Assembly (NCBI GenBank): GCA_036265535.1
Contig: DATAOV010000034.1
Coordinates: 1 to 38,122, forward strand
Origin: AC-32 sp036265535
GTDB lineage: Bacteria > Actinomycetota > Thermoleophilia > Gaiellales > Gaiellaceae
Length of the DNA: 38,122 nucleotides
Reading direction: 5' to 3'
Shown: positions 28,416 to 35,925 of the stretch, piece by piece
Numbering within the stretch: the first letter of the stretch is position 1
How the letters are laid out: every line of letters starts with the position of its first letter
Notes under the pieces: model-generated
What the model saw: the letters and a program-made list of their open reading frames with translations, nothing else
Databases searched by the model: none
What the model was told of the DNA's origin: nothing
Made by a program: the position numbers and the translations under genes

Positions 28416-29039
28416 TCACCGCATCGCCAGGACCCACTGGAAGGTCACGTCGCCGTCGGGTTCGTGGACCGTCACGAGTTCGTCGCGGAGGATCTCGAAT
28501 CCGGCGTCCCGCACGAGCCGCGTGTTGGTCTCGGGCGGGAAGCTCGAGAAGAACGTCGGTGCCCCGAGCCAGTCTCCGGTCCAGCCCTCCGTATCGCTCG
28601 TTCCAAGCGCCGTCATCAGTAGACCGGATGGGACGAGCCAGCGGTGGATCCGCGCAAACGTCGGTGCAAGCAGCTCACGCGGAACGTGATTGAACGCATA
28701 GAACGAGACGACCGCCTCGAACGACTCCGACTCGAGCTCGAGCGCGGTGAAGTCCGCCTGCACGAACTCGGCGCCCGGCACGGCGGCTCGGGCGCGGCGC
28801 ACCTGCTCCGCCGAGACGTCGACGCCGGTCACCCGGAAGCGTGCGGCAAGGCGCTGTGTATCCGGTGCACCCGCGCCGCAGCCAAGCTCGAGCACGCGCA
28901 CCCCGTCCCGCAACCGCGAAACGAGCTCGTCCTCCCACTCTCGGCGCGGATCGCCCACGATCCGATCGCACCACTCGGCGAAGCGCTCGCCTATCTCGTC
29001 GTAGCCGCGACCGACGAGCTCCGTCCGCGGATCGCTCAC
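28416..29039 (-). CDS. SAM-dependent methyltransferase
   Basis: A 207-aa class I methyltransferase. Motif I is VRVLELGCGAGAPDTQRLAA (E-x-G-C-G-x-G), and FRVTGVDVSAEQVRRARAA holds the SAM-ribose Asp. AEFVQADFTALELESESFEA and VVSFYAFNHVPRELLAP are motifs II-III. The C-terminal half (TGDWLGAPTFFSSFPPETNT, DVTFQWVLAMR) suits a small-molecule substrate. The GTG at 29039 is preceded by AGGAGGTGATC (29055-29045), an essentially perfect match to the 3' end of 16S rRNA. The substrate is unknown. Confidence 0.9.
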   Translation of the reverse strand: MSDPRTELVGRGYDEIGERFAEWCDRIVGDPRREWEDELVSRLRDGVRVLELGCGAGAPDTQRLAARFRVTGVDVSAEQVRRARAAVPGAEFVQADFTALELESESFEAVVSFYAFNHVPRELLAPTFARIHRWLVPSGLLMTALGTSDTEGWTGDWLGAPTFFSSFPPETNTRLVRDAGFEILRDELVTVHEPDGDVTFQWVLAMR

Positions 29040-29145
29040 TCGACGATCACCTCCTCTCAGTGCGCAGAGAGCTGGAAGTGCCAGATGATCGCGGCGGGCT
29101 TTCCGCGCCAGACCGCGTTCGTGGCGGCAGACTTCGCGCTGGAGA

Positions 29146-29760
29146 TCACGCGTCCGTGAAGACCCAGAAACGCTCGCCACGTTGGGCTTCGAGCTTCGCC
29201 AGCTGCTCCCCGTGGATCTCGCGAACCCGCGCCGGCGTGATGGCCTCCGAGGGGCTCACCTCTTCGATCATGAGGCTCGTCTTGTCTTCGTACAGATGCT
29301 CACCGGCGAGGCGCGCTTGGCCGTCGTACGGCCAGATGAACGCCTGCCGGCTCGACGCGTGGTACAGCGCGTCTGCGTCTTCGACCTCGTAGCCGAAGGC
29401 TCTCAGGTCGGCGCCGCGGGCAAGTTGATGGAACGTGATCTCGTCGCAGATTCCCCAGTCGCCGACTGCGAGACGGTCATCGGAGTGCCACAGCACGGAC
29501 TCGCCGACGCTGTTGTAGAAGCCGAGCACGGCATCCTTGCCTCTGATGACCGCAGGGGTCGCTCCCCAGGTAACCCGATAGACAGGCTCGTCGACCATCA
29601 TGTCGGGCGCCACGATCTTCTCGTACTCTCCCGCGCCTTCGAGGTGCACATGGCGCCAGAAGTTGAGAAGGATCGCGCGATGCAGGGGCTTCGTCGTCTC
29701 TTCCAAGAGCTCGGCCGTCGGAATCATGCAGTCGTAGACAGCCTGCTCGAACCTGTTCAC
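29146..29760 (-). CDS. NTF2/SnoaL-like protein with an extended C-terminus
   Basis: A 204-aa protein. A long helix LLEETTKPLHRAILLNFWRH precedes a SnoaL-like core, EYEKIVAPDMMVDEPVYRVT, IRGKDAVLGFYNSVGE and LAVGDWGICDEITFHQLARG. A C-terminal extension (PYDGQARLAGEHLYEDKTSL ... ITPARVREIHGEQLAKLEAQ) follows. The core is larger than most SnoaL proteins, as in the group of dehydratase-like polyketide cyclases. The GTG start has GAGGAG 7 bases upstream. No active-site assignment is possible. Confidence 0.82.
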   Translation of the reverse strand: MNRFEQAVYDCMIPTAELLEETTKPLHRAILLNFWRHVHLEGAGEYEKIVAPDMMVDEPVYRVTWGATPAVIRGKDAVLGFYNSVGESVLWHSDDRLAVGDWGICDEITFHQLARGADLRAFGYEVEDADALYHASSRQAFIWPYDGQARLAGEHLYEDKTSLMIEEVSPSEAITPARVREIHGEQLAKLEAQRGERFWVFTDA

Positions 29761-29890
29761 GGTCGCGCTCCTCGATCGCCGCCGAAGTGACGAGCCAAGC
29801 TACACCATGACGTCGTGCGCGAGAATCGGCTCCGTGGAGGGACAGGACCCGATAGCGCTCGGGCGCGCGCCGGCTCCATGCTGCGACGAC

Positions 29891-30736
29891 CTAGAGCCGC
29901 GCACGAACCCGGTCGACGAGCTGCTCCGTAACATCCGTCGAGATGCCGTGGCGCTTGCCGCCGCGGACGATCGGCCCGGCGATTGCATCGAGCTCCGGCT
30001 CTCGCCCGGCGGCGACGTCCTTCTGCATCGAGCTCTGCACCTCCGCCGGCGCGGCATCGTGGAGAGTCCGCACCGCCTCTGCGTCGATGCGCGCGCCTTC
30101 CGACCACGCGACGGCGAATGCCTCCTCGCGGCAGCCGGCAAAGCGAGCGTCATCGCGAGCAGCACCGAGCGGCGCATCGAGGGTGGTCGTCACGAGCGCG
30201 ATCGGCGCCAGAAACACCAGCTTCTCCCAGAGGAGCGACAGCTCGTCGTCCCGGACGCGGCAGTCGATCGCTGCTCGCCGAAGCTCGTCGGCGGCGGCTC
30301 CATCCGCCAGCTCGACCGACAGAAACGGCGATTTCTGCCGGAAGTGAGACGGTGACACGCGTTCGGACTCGACGCGGATCGCGGCGGCCGCCACTCGCGG
30401 GTATCGGCCTCGCAGGAACTGAAGGTGGTCGACGCCGTTTAGCAGCGGAACGACCAGCGCCCGGCCCACCCGGTCGGCCGGCGCCAGCGAGAGCGCGCTC
30501 TCGAGGTGTGTTGCCTTCGTCGCCACCCAGAGGACGTCGACCTCACGATCGAGCACCGACGTCGCCGGAACCTCGACGTCGAAGTTCCCGAGCACGGCGC
30601 TCTCGATCGCCATGCGGCCCTGATATCGCCGCAACGTCTCCGGGCGAAGCAGCAAGACGACCTCTGCGCCCGACCGTGCCAGCGCTCCTGCGACAAGGCC
30701 GCCGATCCCACCCACGCCGAGCACGGCATGCCGCAT
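29891..30736 (-). CDS. panE: 2-dehydropantoate 2-reductase (ketopantoate reductase)
   Basis: A 281-aa NADPH-dependent reductase of the pantothenate pathway family. The N-terminal Rossmann motif is AVLGVGGIGGLVAGALARSG. VDVLWVATKATHLESAL contains the family's catalytic Lys region (VK-equivalent TK). LNGVDHL corresponds to the conserved 'NG' segment, and SSMQKDVAAGREPELDAIAG with Glu near the end is the diagnostic C-terminal substrate motif. The ATG at 30736 gives the usual N-terminus; a GTG at 30757 is possible and lies 4 bases from the VOC stop. Members of this family outside pan operons may act on other 2-oxoacids. Confidence 0.85.
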   Translation of the reverse strand: MRHAVLGVGGIGGLVAGALARSGAEVVLLLRPETLRRYQGRMAIESAVLGNFDVEVPATSVLDREVDVLWVATKATHLESALSLAPADRVGRALVVPLLNGVDHLQFLRGRYPRVAAAAIRVESERVSPSHFRQKSPFLSVELADGAAADELRRAAIDCRVRDDELSLLWEKLVFLAPIALVTTTLDAPLGAARDDARFAGCREEAFAVAWSEGARIDAEAVRTLHDAAPAEVQSSMQKDVAAGREPELDAIAGPIVRGGKRHGISTDVTEQLVDRVRARL

Positions 30737-30760
30737 CGCGCCGGGAAACGTTCTCACGAA

Positions 30761-31126
30761 CTACGGTTGCTGGCCAATTCCGAGGATGTTTCCGGCGGGG
30801 TCGCGAAAGGTTGCGAACGCTTCGCCCTCGCCCTGCGGCGTGAGAGGCGTCACCACCTCGCCGCCCGCCGCGGAGATCTTCTTCAGCGTCTCCTCCACGC
30901 TCTCGACCATCACGTAAACGAGGAGTCCAGGCTCGGACGAGGGCGGCCGCCCGGTGAGCCAGGTACCGCTGACCTCGCCGGCGGTGTCGTCGAATGCGAA
31001 CTCCCCGTCGCTGCGCCGCCGTATGTTCCAGCCGAAGACCGTTTCGTAGAAGGCCGCGGAGCGATCGACGTCGAGAGCCGGGATCTGGATGTAGCTGATC
31101 TTCCCTGGGGCAATCGTCGAGGGCAT
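30761..31126 (-). CDS. VOC family protein
   Basis: A 121-aa vicinal oxygen chelate protein. The first beta-alpha-beta-beta-beta module is ISYIQIPALDVDRSAAFYET with VFGWNIRR; the second is LLVYVMVESVEETLKKISAA with GGEVV and FRDPAGNILGIGQQP. The pattern 'I.Y..IPA.DV..S..FY..VFGW' is typical of the glyoxalase-like subgroup related to lactoylglutathione lyases and antibiotic-resistance proteins. The ATG has AAGGAGG with 7-base spacing. It precedes panE by 24 bases and probably shares its transcript. Confidence 0.87.
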   Translation of the reverse strand: MPSTIAPGKISYIQIPALDVDRSAAFYETVFGWNIRRRSDGEFAFDDTAGEVSGTWLTGRPPSSEPGLLVYVMVESVEETLKKISAAGGEVVTPLTPQGEGEAFATFRDPAGNILGIGQQP

Positions 31127-31227
31127 TGGATCTCCTCCTTCAGCGACTCGCTCGCATGGCAGGGGGAGCGTAGTCCCAGCTCTTGAAGATTTGCCTCCGT
31201 ACCGATTTGCTGGACATGTGAACGGTC

Positions 31228-31713
31228 GTGAGCAGGGGTAGCTTGCCCCGCGTCGCACGTCCGAATCTGATCGAGCGCCGGATGTCGCGGTTCCTGCGCG
31301 AGCCCCCCTCCGTCCGGACCGCCGCCAGCGTGATCGTCACGGCGACAGCGATGGTGGTCGTAGGCGGCGGTGTCGCGATGTGGCTGCTCGACCACGATGA
31401 GTACTCGAACGTCTGGGTAGGCATGTGGTGGGCTCTGGAGACCGTGACCACCGTCGGCTACTGAGACGTCACTCCCAAGCACACCTCCGGGCGGATTGTC
31501 GGAGCCTTCGTGATGCTCGAGGGCATCGCCTTCCTCACGATCATCATTGCAGCGATCACTTCGACGTTCGTCGCGCGAGCAGCGGCAGAGCACGAAGCCG
31601 CGGAGGCGGCAGACGAGGAGAAGGCCGAGAAGCGGATCGAGGCCGCGCTGGACGATCTCGGCGCGCGTCTGGATCGCGTGGAGGCGATGCTCTCCCGCCT
31701 GACCAAGCAGTGA
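31228..31713 (+). pseudogene. Two-TM potassium channel interrupted by TGA inside the selectivity filter
   Basis: The frame reads through two membrane helices (about residues 29-50 and 94-117) and a pore. MWWALETVTTVGY is followed by TGA (31462-31464) and then DVTPKHTSGRIVGAFVMLEG, in the same frame, to a coiled coil DEEKAEKRIEAALDD and RLDRVEAMLSRLTKQ. The expected filter is TVGYGD, so the TGA stands exactly where Gly (GGA) belongs and one G-to-T change explains it. All other features are intact. GTG start at 31228, with an internal ATG at 31282. The downstream part could restart at GTG 31510. A pseudogene with one lesion, a sequencing error or recoding are the options. Confidence 0.8.
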
Positions 31714-31780
31714 AGCACCGCGTCCGGCTGCGACGGCTCGAGGCGTCGAGCAACGATCGCAGTGGTCGACGGGAACAACG

Positions 31781-31810
31781 AAGAAGCCCCGACTAGCGGG
31801 GCCTTCGTCT
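31781..31810 (-). terminator. Rho-independent terminator downstream of the tRNA-Val fragment
   Basis: On the minus strand GCCCCG-CTAGT-CGGGGC (31802-31786, 6-bp stem, extended by flanking A/T and G pairs) is followed by TTCTTCGTTGTT. It lies directly downstream of the tRNA fragment, as expected of the native tRNA terminator, and it is preserved there. Confidence 0.75.
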
Positions 31811-31812
31811 GA

Positions 31813-31854
31813 TGGGCGGTACTGGGCTCGAACCAGTGACCCCCAGCTTGTCAA
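31813..31854 (-). other. 3' fragment of a tRNA-Val(GAC) gene, probable attachment site
   Basis: On the minus strand the sequence runs TTGACAA (anticodon loop, GAC), GCTGG, GGTCA, then T arm CTGGTTCGAGCCCAG and acceptor TACCGCCCA, 42 bases ending at the discriminator A at 31813. The bases upstream (AAGAC) do not pair with GCTGG and no D arm or 5' acceptor GGGCGGT is found, so the 5' half is missing. A 3' half with its own terminator but no 5' half is the classic displaced end of an element that integrated into a tRNA gene. No CCA is encoded. Confidence 0.8.
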
Positions 31855-32057
31855 GTCTTCGCTAGAGCGCCAACGAGTACCAATGCGGCTTGAACAGCCA
31901 GCTTCGGGGCAAGTCCTCGGGGCGTAGTTGGTCAGGATTGGTCGGAGCGTTCCGACCACAAATCCGACCACACTCACCGCTCCGGTGCGCCGAGGTGGCC
32001 TGTTTTTCTTCCCTCGGGTTCTTGCCGGATCCCTCAACGTTTGGAGGCGCTTTCGCG
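31855..32057. other. Non-coding stretch beside the tRNA fragment, with GGTCGGA repeats
   Basis: The 344-base gap 31714-32057 contains the terminator, the tRNA fragment and this segment. GGTCGGA (31940-31946), GCGT, TCCGACC (31951-31957) form a 7-bp inverted repeat, and TCCGACCA occurs again at 31963-31970. Repeated short motifs next to a displaced tRNA end resemble integrase arm-binding sites. No integrase is visible nearby. I see no complete gene. Confidence 0.35.
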
Positions 32058-32573
32058 GTGGCCGTAGTCGCCAGTGTTGCGGTCTTGGCTATCGGTGGTC
32101 TGGCCGGAACGATCGTGCGCGCCCGTCGATCGAGGAGCGGCGCGCCGGAAGCCCTAGGCACTGGTGACCAAGCGAACCCTCTCGTCCGGCACGACATTCG
32201 CCTCAGCCCACCGCCGGACGAGATCGTCCTTGACCGAGTCTCGACAGGCAGGGAGCTGCTGGCGATGGCCAGCAACATCCACGCATATGCCTTCGACCAC
32301 GACGAAGTCGCAGGCGACGATGTCCAGCTACTCGCAGGATTCGCGAGCGAGATAGAGGACTGCAACATCGCGGGCGACATCGGTCAGGGCAGCGCAGTAC
32401 AGGCTGCCGCGGACTTGAGTGAGAGCCTGCGTGAGATCGAAGAGGCTGGCTTCCTCGTGTTCGCCGGCACGTACAGCCAAGAGCTGAAGAGCGACGACAC
32501 AACGTCTCCCTGGCGAGTCCTCGTGGTCAACGTTCGTCGGGACGAGTCGATCAACGAGGAAAGAGGCCCGTGA
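32058..32573 (+). CDS. Hypothetical protein with an N-terminal membrane helix
   Basis: A 171-aa protein. The N-terminus VAVVASVAVLAIGGLAGTIV is a single membrane helix followed by basic RARRSRSG. The cytoplasmic part includes VLDRVSTGRELLAMASNIHA, FDHDEVAGDDVQLLAGFASE, DLSESLREIEEAGFLVFAGT and WRVLVVNVRRDESINEERGP. I recognise no family. The frame is open to 31890 but GTG at 32058, with GGAGG 10 bases upstream, gives a clean membrane helix. Lower G+C than neighbours and a position in the zone beside the tRNA-Val scar suggest an acquired gene. Confidence 0.55.
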   Translation: MAVVASVAVLAIGGLAGTIVRARRSRSGAPEALGTGDQANPLVRHDIRLSPPPDEIVLDRVSTGRELLAMASNIHAYAFDHDEVAGDDVQLLAGFASEIEDCNIAGDIGQGSAVQAAADLSESLREIEEAGFLVFAGTYSQELKSDDTTSPWRVLVVNVRRDESINEERGP

Positions 32574-32659
32574 GCCTGAGCTTCCGGACCTCGAATCTTT
32601 CGGCTGGTCCGGTGACGGCGCCGGCTGATCCTCGACTCCGATCAGCTCGTTCCGAGCGA

Positions 32660-32875
32660 TGCCGGCGGCGATGTTCACGTCTGCGAGCTCGGTCGCGCCG
32701 GCAAGGCGTCGTCGCCGCGAGCGCGTCGACCTTCATCGCGCGCGGCAGAGCGCGAACGCGAGCGAGCTGAAGCTGCGGAGGAGGAGAGCGACGAGCAACG
32801 GATCGAGGCCCGCTTCGACGATCTCGCCGCCTGGAGCGGGTCGAGGCGATGCTCACACGCCTAACCGGTCCCTGA
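32660..32875 (+). pseudogene. Frameshifted C-terminal relic of a second potassium channel gene
   Basis: Three reading-frame pieces match the intact C-terminus encoded at 31550-31713 in order. They are SASTFIAR (frame of 32708), then AERERERAEAAEEESDEQRI with EARFDDLAA (frame of 32745), then LERVEAMLTRLTGP and TGA at 32873-32875 (frame of 32831). The intact gene reads TSTFVARAAAEHEAAEAADE with EKAEKRIEAALDDLGARLDRVEAMLSRLTK. At least two frameshifts separate the pieces and the pore half is gone. The sequence upstream to 32660 may be further decayed. Confidence 0.7.
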
Positions 32876-32975
32876 AGCACGCTTCCTCGCTGCAAGCAGG
32901 AGTCGAGCGCGAATTGTCGGCGCCGTTGGGGCCAGTCGAGTTGCGCGTCCCTCAACAGGCCGCCGCCGCGCTAGC

Positions 32976-34367
32976 TCAGGCAACCGAGATGGAGTGGTTC
33001 GCGCGGATTACGGCGTCCGGGTCGTAGTCGGCCTTGACCCTCCGGAGCCGCTCGTAGGTGGTGGCATCGAAGAACTCGCCGGGATCGGTGTGCCGCTCGG
33101 TGAAGTTCATGAATGAGCGACCGGCGCTCCAGGCCGCGAGCGCGTCCTGCACCCTGGCCGCATGGGCGTGCACGGCGGCTTTCATCTCCGCATTCATGGC
33201 GACGCCCACCGCGTAGAGTGCGAACCCGGCCTCGATCGAGGACAGCGCCCCGTTCGAGGGCGAGCCCTTGGCCAACGCGCCGCCGAGGTGCCGCACCTCG
33301 ACCGAGAGGAGCGGCGATCCAGAGCCCGCGCCGGCGATCCCGACGAGCGCGTCGACAGCGTCGGCCGGAAGCTCGGCGAGCAGCATGCCGTCGCCGGCGA
33401 ACGGAACCGGCTGGGGCGGATCCATGTGCAGCTCGCCCAGGCCCTCCACCGGGATCGTGGCGAGCGTGTCCAGCTCCGGGCCGAGGCTGCGGAGCTGCTG
33501 AAAAAGCGCGGCACCATCGGCTTCCGGCCCACAGTAGGCGGCCTCGACGAGCGCAAACGCCCGACCGCGAAACGGCTCCGGAACCTCGGGAACCGGCGGG
33601 AACTGCATGAGGCGACCGAGGGAGGTGAGCTCGACCGGCGCAGCGGCAACGAGCTCGCGCCAGGCGTGGAGGACCTCTCCGGCCCGCTCCAGAGGCCAGT
33701 ACAGCGCGCCCGCATAGACCTCTTCGACCGCGTGGAGCGCGAACTCCAGCGCCGTGACGATCGCGAAGCTGCCGCCACCGCCGCGCAAGGCCCAGAACAG
33801 GTCGGGCTCGCGCTCGGCGTCGGCGCCGACGATAAGGCCGTCCGCGGTCACCGCCTCGGCCGCGAGGACGCTGCTGCACGCAAGGCCGTGGCGGCGCGCG
33901 AGCCAGCCGATCCCTCCGCCGAGCGTGTAGCCGACCACGCCGACGTCCTTGGCCGAGCCCGCTAGGGCCGCCAGCCCGTGCTCGGCCGCGGCGGGCACCA
34001 CCTCGCCCCAGAGCGCGCCGGCCCCGACACGGGCCCGGTTGGCCTGCGCGTCGATCTCGACGCCGCGCATGCGCGACGTCTTGACCAGGATGGTCTCGTC
34101 GAGCGGCCCCATCGGCCCGGCGCTGTGGCCCGTTCCCTGCGCGGCGACCCGCAATCCGTGTCTGCCCGCGACCTCGACCACGGAGGCAACGTCCTCTGCG
34201 GCCTTGGGAAAGACGACCGAGACCGGATGCTGGTCGACGGAGAGGTTCCACGCCTGTCGGGCGGCGTCCCAGCCGCCGTCGCCAGGCAGCACAATCTCCC
34301 CCGCCAGCCGATCGCGGAGGGCCTCGAGGTTCCCAGTGACACCGATGTTCGGTCGCTTGCTGCTCAT
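32976..34367 (-). CDS. FAD-linked oxidase (FAD_binding_4/berberine-bridge-enzyme-like)
   Basis: A 463-aa flavoprotein. The N-terminal FAD domain contains PVSVVFPKAAEDVASVVEVA and GLRVAAQGTGHSAGPMGPLD, where the GHS segment is the site of the covalent FAD His in relatives. GVGAGALWGEVVPAAAE-like RVGAGALWGEVVPAAAEHGL, DVGVVGYTLGGGIGWLARRH and EPDLFWALRGGGGSFAIVTA follow. The C-terminal part carries a Cys-free substrate domain ending ERLRRVKADYDPDAVIRANH, as in BBE-like proteins. The substrate is unknown; relatives oxidise alcohols, sugars or amines. GGGAG precedes the ATG. It has no signal peptide. Confidence 0.9.
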   Translation of the reverse strand: MSSKRPNIGVTGNLEALRDRLAGEIVLPGDGGWDAARQAWNLSVDQHPVSVVFPKAAEDVASVVEVAGRHGLRVAAQGTGHSAGPMGPLDETILVKTSRMRGVEIDAQANRARVGAGALWGEVVPAAAEHGLAALAGSAKDVGVVGYTLGGGIGWLARRHGLACSSVLAAEAVTADGLIVGADAEREPDLFWALRGGGGSFAIVTALEFALHAVEEVYAGALYWPLERAGEVLHAWRELVAAAPVELTSLGRLMQFPPVPEVPEPFRGRAFALVEAAYCGPEADGAALFQQLRSLGPELDTLATIPVEGLGELHMDPPQPVPFAGDGMLLAELPADAVDALVGIAGAGSGSPLLSVEVRHLGGALAKGSPSNGALSSIEAGFALYAVGVAMNAEMKAAVHAHAARVQDALAAWSAGRSFMNFTERHTDPGEFFDATTYERLRRVKADYDPDAVIRANHSISVA

Positions 34368-34428
34368 CGTTCTCCCTCGTTCGGCGTCGTCTCGGAACCT
34401 AACGGCAAGGAGGATTCAATCGCAGGCC

Positions 34429-34830
34429 TTACGCGCGCTGCGAGCGAAACGCTTTTTTCTTGGTGATGCGGGGGTCGTTCAGGAGTTTTTCGTACTCGGG
34501 CGATTCGACAGCGATCAGTGCGACCTTGCCTTCGGCGTTGTTATGAATGCCCCAGCCGTAACGCTTTGGCAGCGCCGACACCCGAAAGTGCGGGTGGCCT
34601 TTGCTCAAGAACTTCTTGCGTTCCGTGGGCCAGACGGCTTTTGGAATCTCGTGTAGGACGGCGTGCGTCTCGAAGGCAATGTCTTCTTCGCTGTAGGTGT
34701 ACGGATTCTCGACGAGCATCTCGTACTCGACAAGTGCCTTCGTCTTCTTGCCGCCTCGTGCTTGGGGCACTTGAGCCTCAGAGGCCGGACAGTCGTCCGC
34801 GACTTCAATCAACGTGTCGTAGTAGTTCAT
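34429..34830 (-). CDS. DUF6157 family protein
   Basis: A 133-aa protein recognised by MNYYDTLIEVADDCPASEAQ, KKTKALVEYEMLVENPYTYS, EEDIAFETHAVLHEI, FLSKGHPHFRVSALPKRYGW and GIHNNAEGKVALIAVESPEY, ending with a Lys/Arg-rich tail (ITKKKAFRSQRA). The order matches DUF6157 proteins of actinobacteria and bacilli, whose function is unknown. The frame is open upstream to 35022, but the ATG at 34830 starts the family N-terminus; GGAGGAG lies 11 bases upstream. Convergent with nothing; divergent from a TsaA-like gene with 92 bases between the two starts. Confidence 0.85.
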   Translation of the reverse strand: MNYYDTLIEVADDCPASEAQVPQARGGKKTKALVEYEMLVENPYTYSEEDIAFETHAVLHEIPKAVWPTERKKFLSKGHPHFRVSALPKRYGWGIHNNAEGKVALIAVESPEYEKLLNDPRITKKKAFRSQRA

Positions 34831-34922
34831 GCCACTTGAAGCTCCTCCAAGCAGAGGCACCCCCTGCTGCTTGCTCCAGCATCGCAAGACGAAGGCAACG
34901 TCGTGCGAGACTTGCGGGCGAA

Positions 34923-35345
34923 ATGGACGAGTTCGGCCCCTACCTGTTGCACCCGATCGGGGTCGTTCGCTCGACGCTGCGCGCGGTCGGCGATGCCCCC
35001 AACCAGGCGTTCGAGGGCGCACCGGAAGCAGTGCTGGAGATCGATCCCGCTCTCGCCGACGCGCTGCACCGCATCGAACCGGGCGATGAACTGATCGTGC
35101 TCACTTGGCTGCACCTCGCCGACCGACGCGTCCTCCTCACCCACCCGACAGGGGACGAGAGGATCCCACTGACCGGCGTCTTCAGGACGCGCTCGCCCGA
35201 CCGGCCGAATCCGATCGGTGTTCATCGAGTCAGGGTCACCGCATTCGAGGGCCCGACCACGCTCCGCGTCGGAGCCCTCGAGGCCGTCGACGGGACGCCG
35301 GTCGTCGACCTGAAGGTCGTAATGGACGACTCGCGGGACGGGTGA
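34923..35345 (+). CDS. TsaA/TrmO-like protein (possible tRNA N6-methyltransferase-like domain)
   Basis: A 140-aa single-domain TsaA protein (UPF0066/VirR type). It has LHPIGVVRSTLR, PEAVLEIDPALADALHRIEP, DELIVLTWLHLADRRVLLTH and GVFRTRSPDRPNPIGVHRVR, the characteristic 'G.F..RSP.RPNPIG...V.' motif. VDGTPVVDLKVVMDD follows. TrmO methylates the t6A base of tRNA with SAM; many short relatives lack a proven activity. The ATG at 34923 starts the family homology; the frame is open upstream. No promoter of the leaderless type is seen. Confidence 0.88.
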   Translation: MDEFGPYLLHPIGVVRSTLRAVGDAPNQAFEGAPEAVLEIDPALADALHRIEPGDELIVLTWLHLADRRVLLTHPTGDERIPLTGVFRTRSPDRPNPIGVHRVRVTAFEGPTTLRVGALEAVDGTPVVDLKVVMDDSRDG

Positions 35346-35383
35346 GTCGGCCACCGAGGGCCAGGCTGGACCCAAGCCGATCA

Positions 35384-35424
35384 TGGAGGCGGCGGGAATC
35401 GAACCCGCGCAAGATTTCTATCGC
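35384..35424 (-). other. 3' fragment of a tmRNA (ssrA)-like or tRNA gene, possible attachment site
   Basis: On the minus strand the fragment ends GCGGGTTCGATTCCCGC (T arm) and CGCCTCCA (acceptor end with discriminator A at 35384). Upstream is GATAGAAATCTTGC, which resembles the segment before the T arm of tmRNA (compare E. coli GATGTAGGAATTTCGGAC). No 5' acceptor partner GGAGGCG nor tag frame ending in Ala-Ala is found within 400 bases on this strand, so it is a fragment and not a whole tmRNA. A tRNA-Ser-like origin cannot be excluded. tmRNA 3' ends are well-known integration sites. Confidence 0.6.
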
Positions 35425-35925
35425 CTCGCCTCGGTCCCGCTGAGCGCCACGGGCTGATCCGTACTCTTGCCTCGGCATGTGACTCCGACCGCATCTGAGC
35501 CGGCGCGGGGGTACCACCCCGCCCCAAGGTGGCTCGGGCCCATGACGGAAGGCTCGATAGGGAGCAGTTCGCTTACTCGGCCGGCTCGTTCGCGGCTTGC
35601 CGTCGCCGCGCGGTCTGCTCTCGCATTGAACCACCATCCTGTGTGACTCCGACCGCGCGCGAGCCGCAGCGCGGGTGCCCCGCTGCGATGTGAGTCGACT
35701 CACGCCAGGCCTGCTGAGGTCGCCCGGGCGCGCGCGAGACTGCATCGGGACCGACCCCTTGACGTGATCGCCAACTCTCTAGGTTGGTGTCTCCGAGAGG
35801 TCCGGCCGCCGATTCGAGGGTAGGAACCGGCAACCGGGCTCACAGCGTGCACGGCGCTTTCCAGAAGGCTGAGAGTAGTATCGCGCGTTGGATCGAGGCG
35901 GCTGGTCCAGCGCCGCGCACTCGGG

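Noticed and set aside
31228..31713. General recoding of TGA as glycine in this genome
   Set aside because: TGA ends many normal genes here (pheS, thrS, rplT, SpoU methyltransferase, NmrA-like protein), so it acts as a stop codon; only the channel gene has an internal TGA.
35384..35760. A complete tmRNA on the minus strand
   Set aside because: The 3' end fits, but no 5' acceptor partner, no tag frame ending in Ala-Ala and no recognisable pseudoknots lie upstream. The frame ending in ANEPAE is not a plausible tag. Kept only as a fragment.
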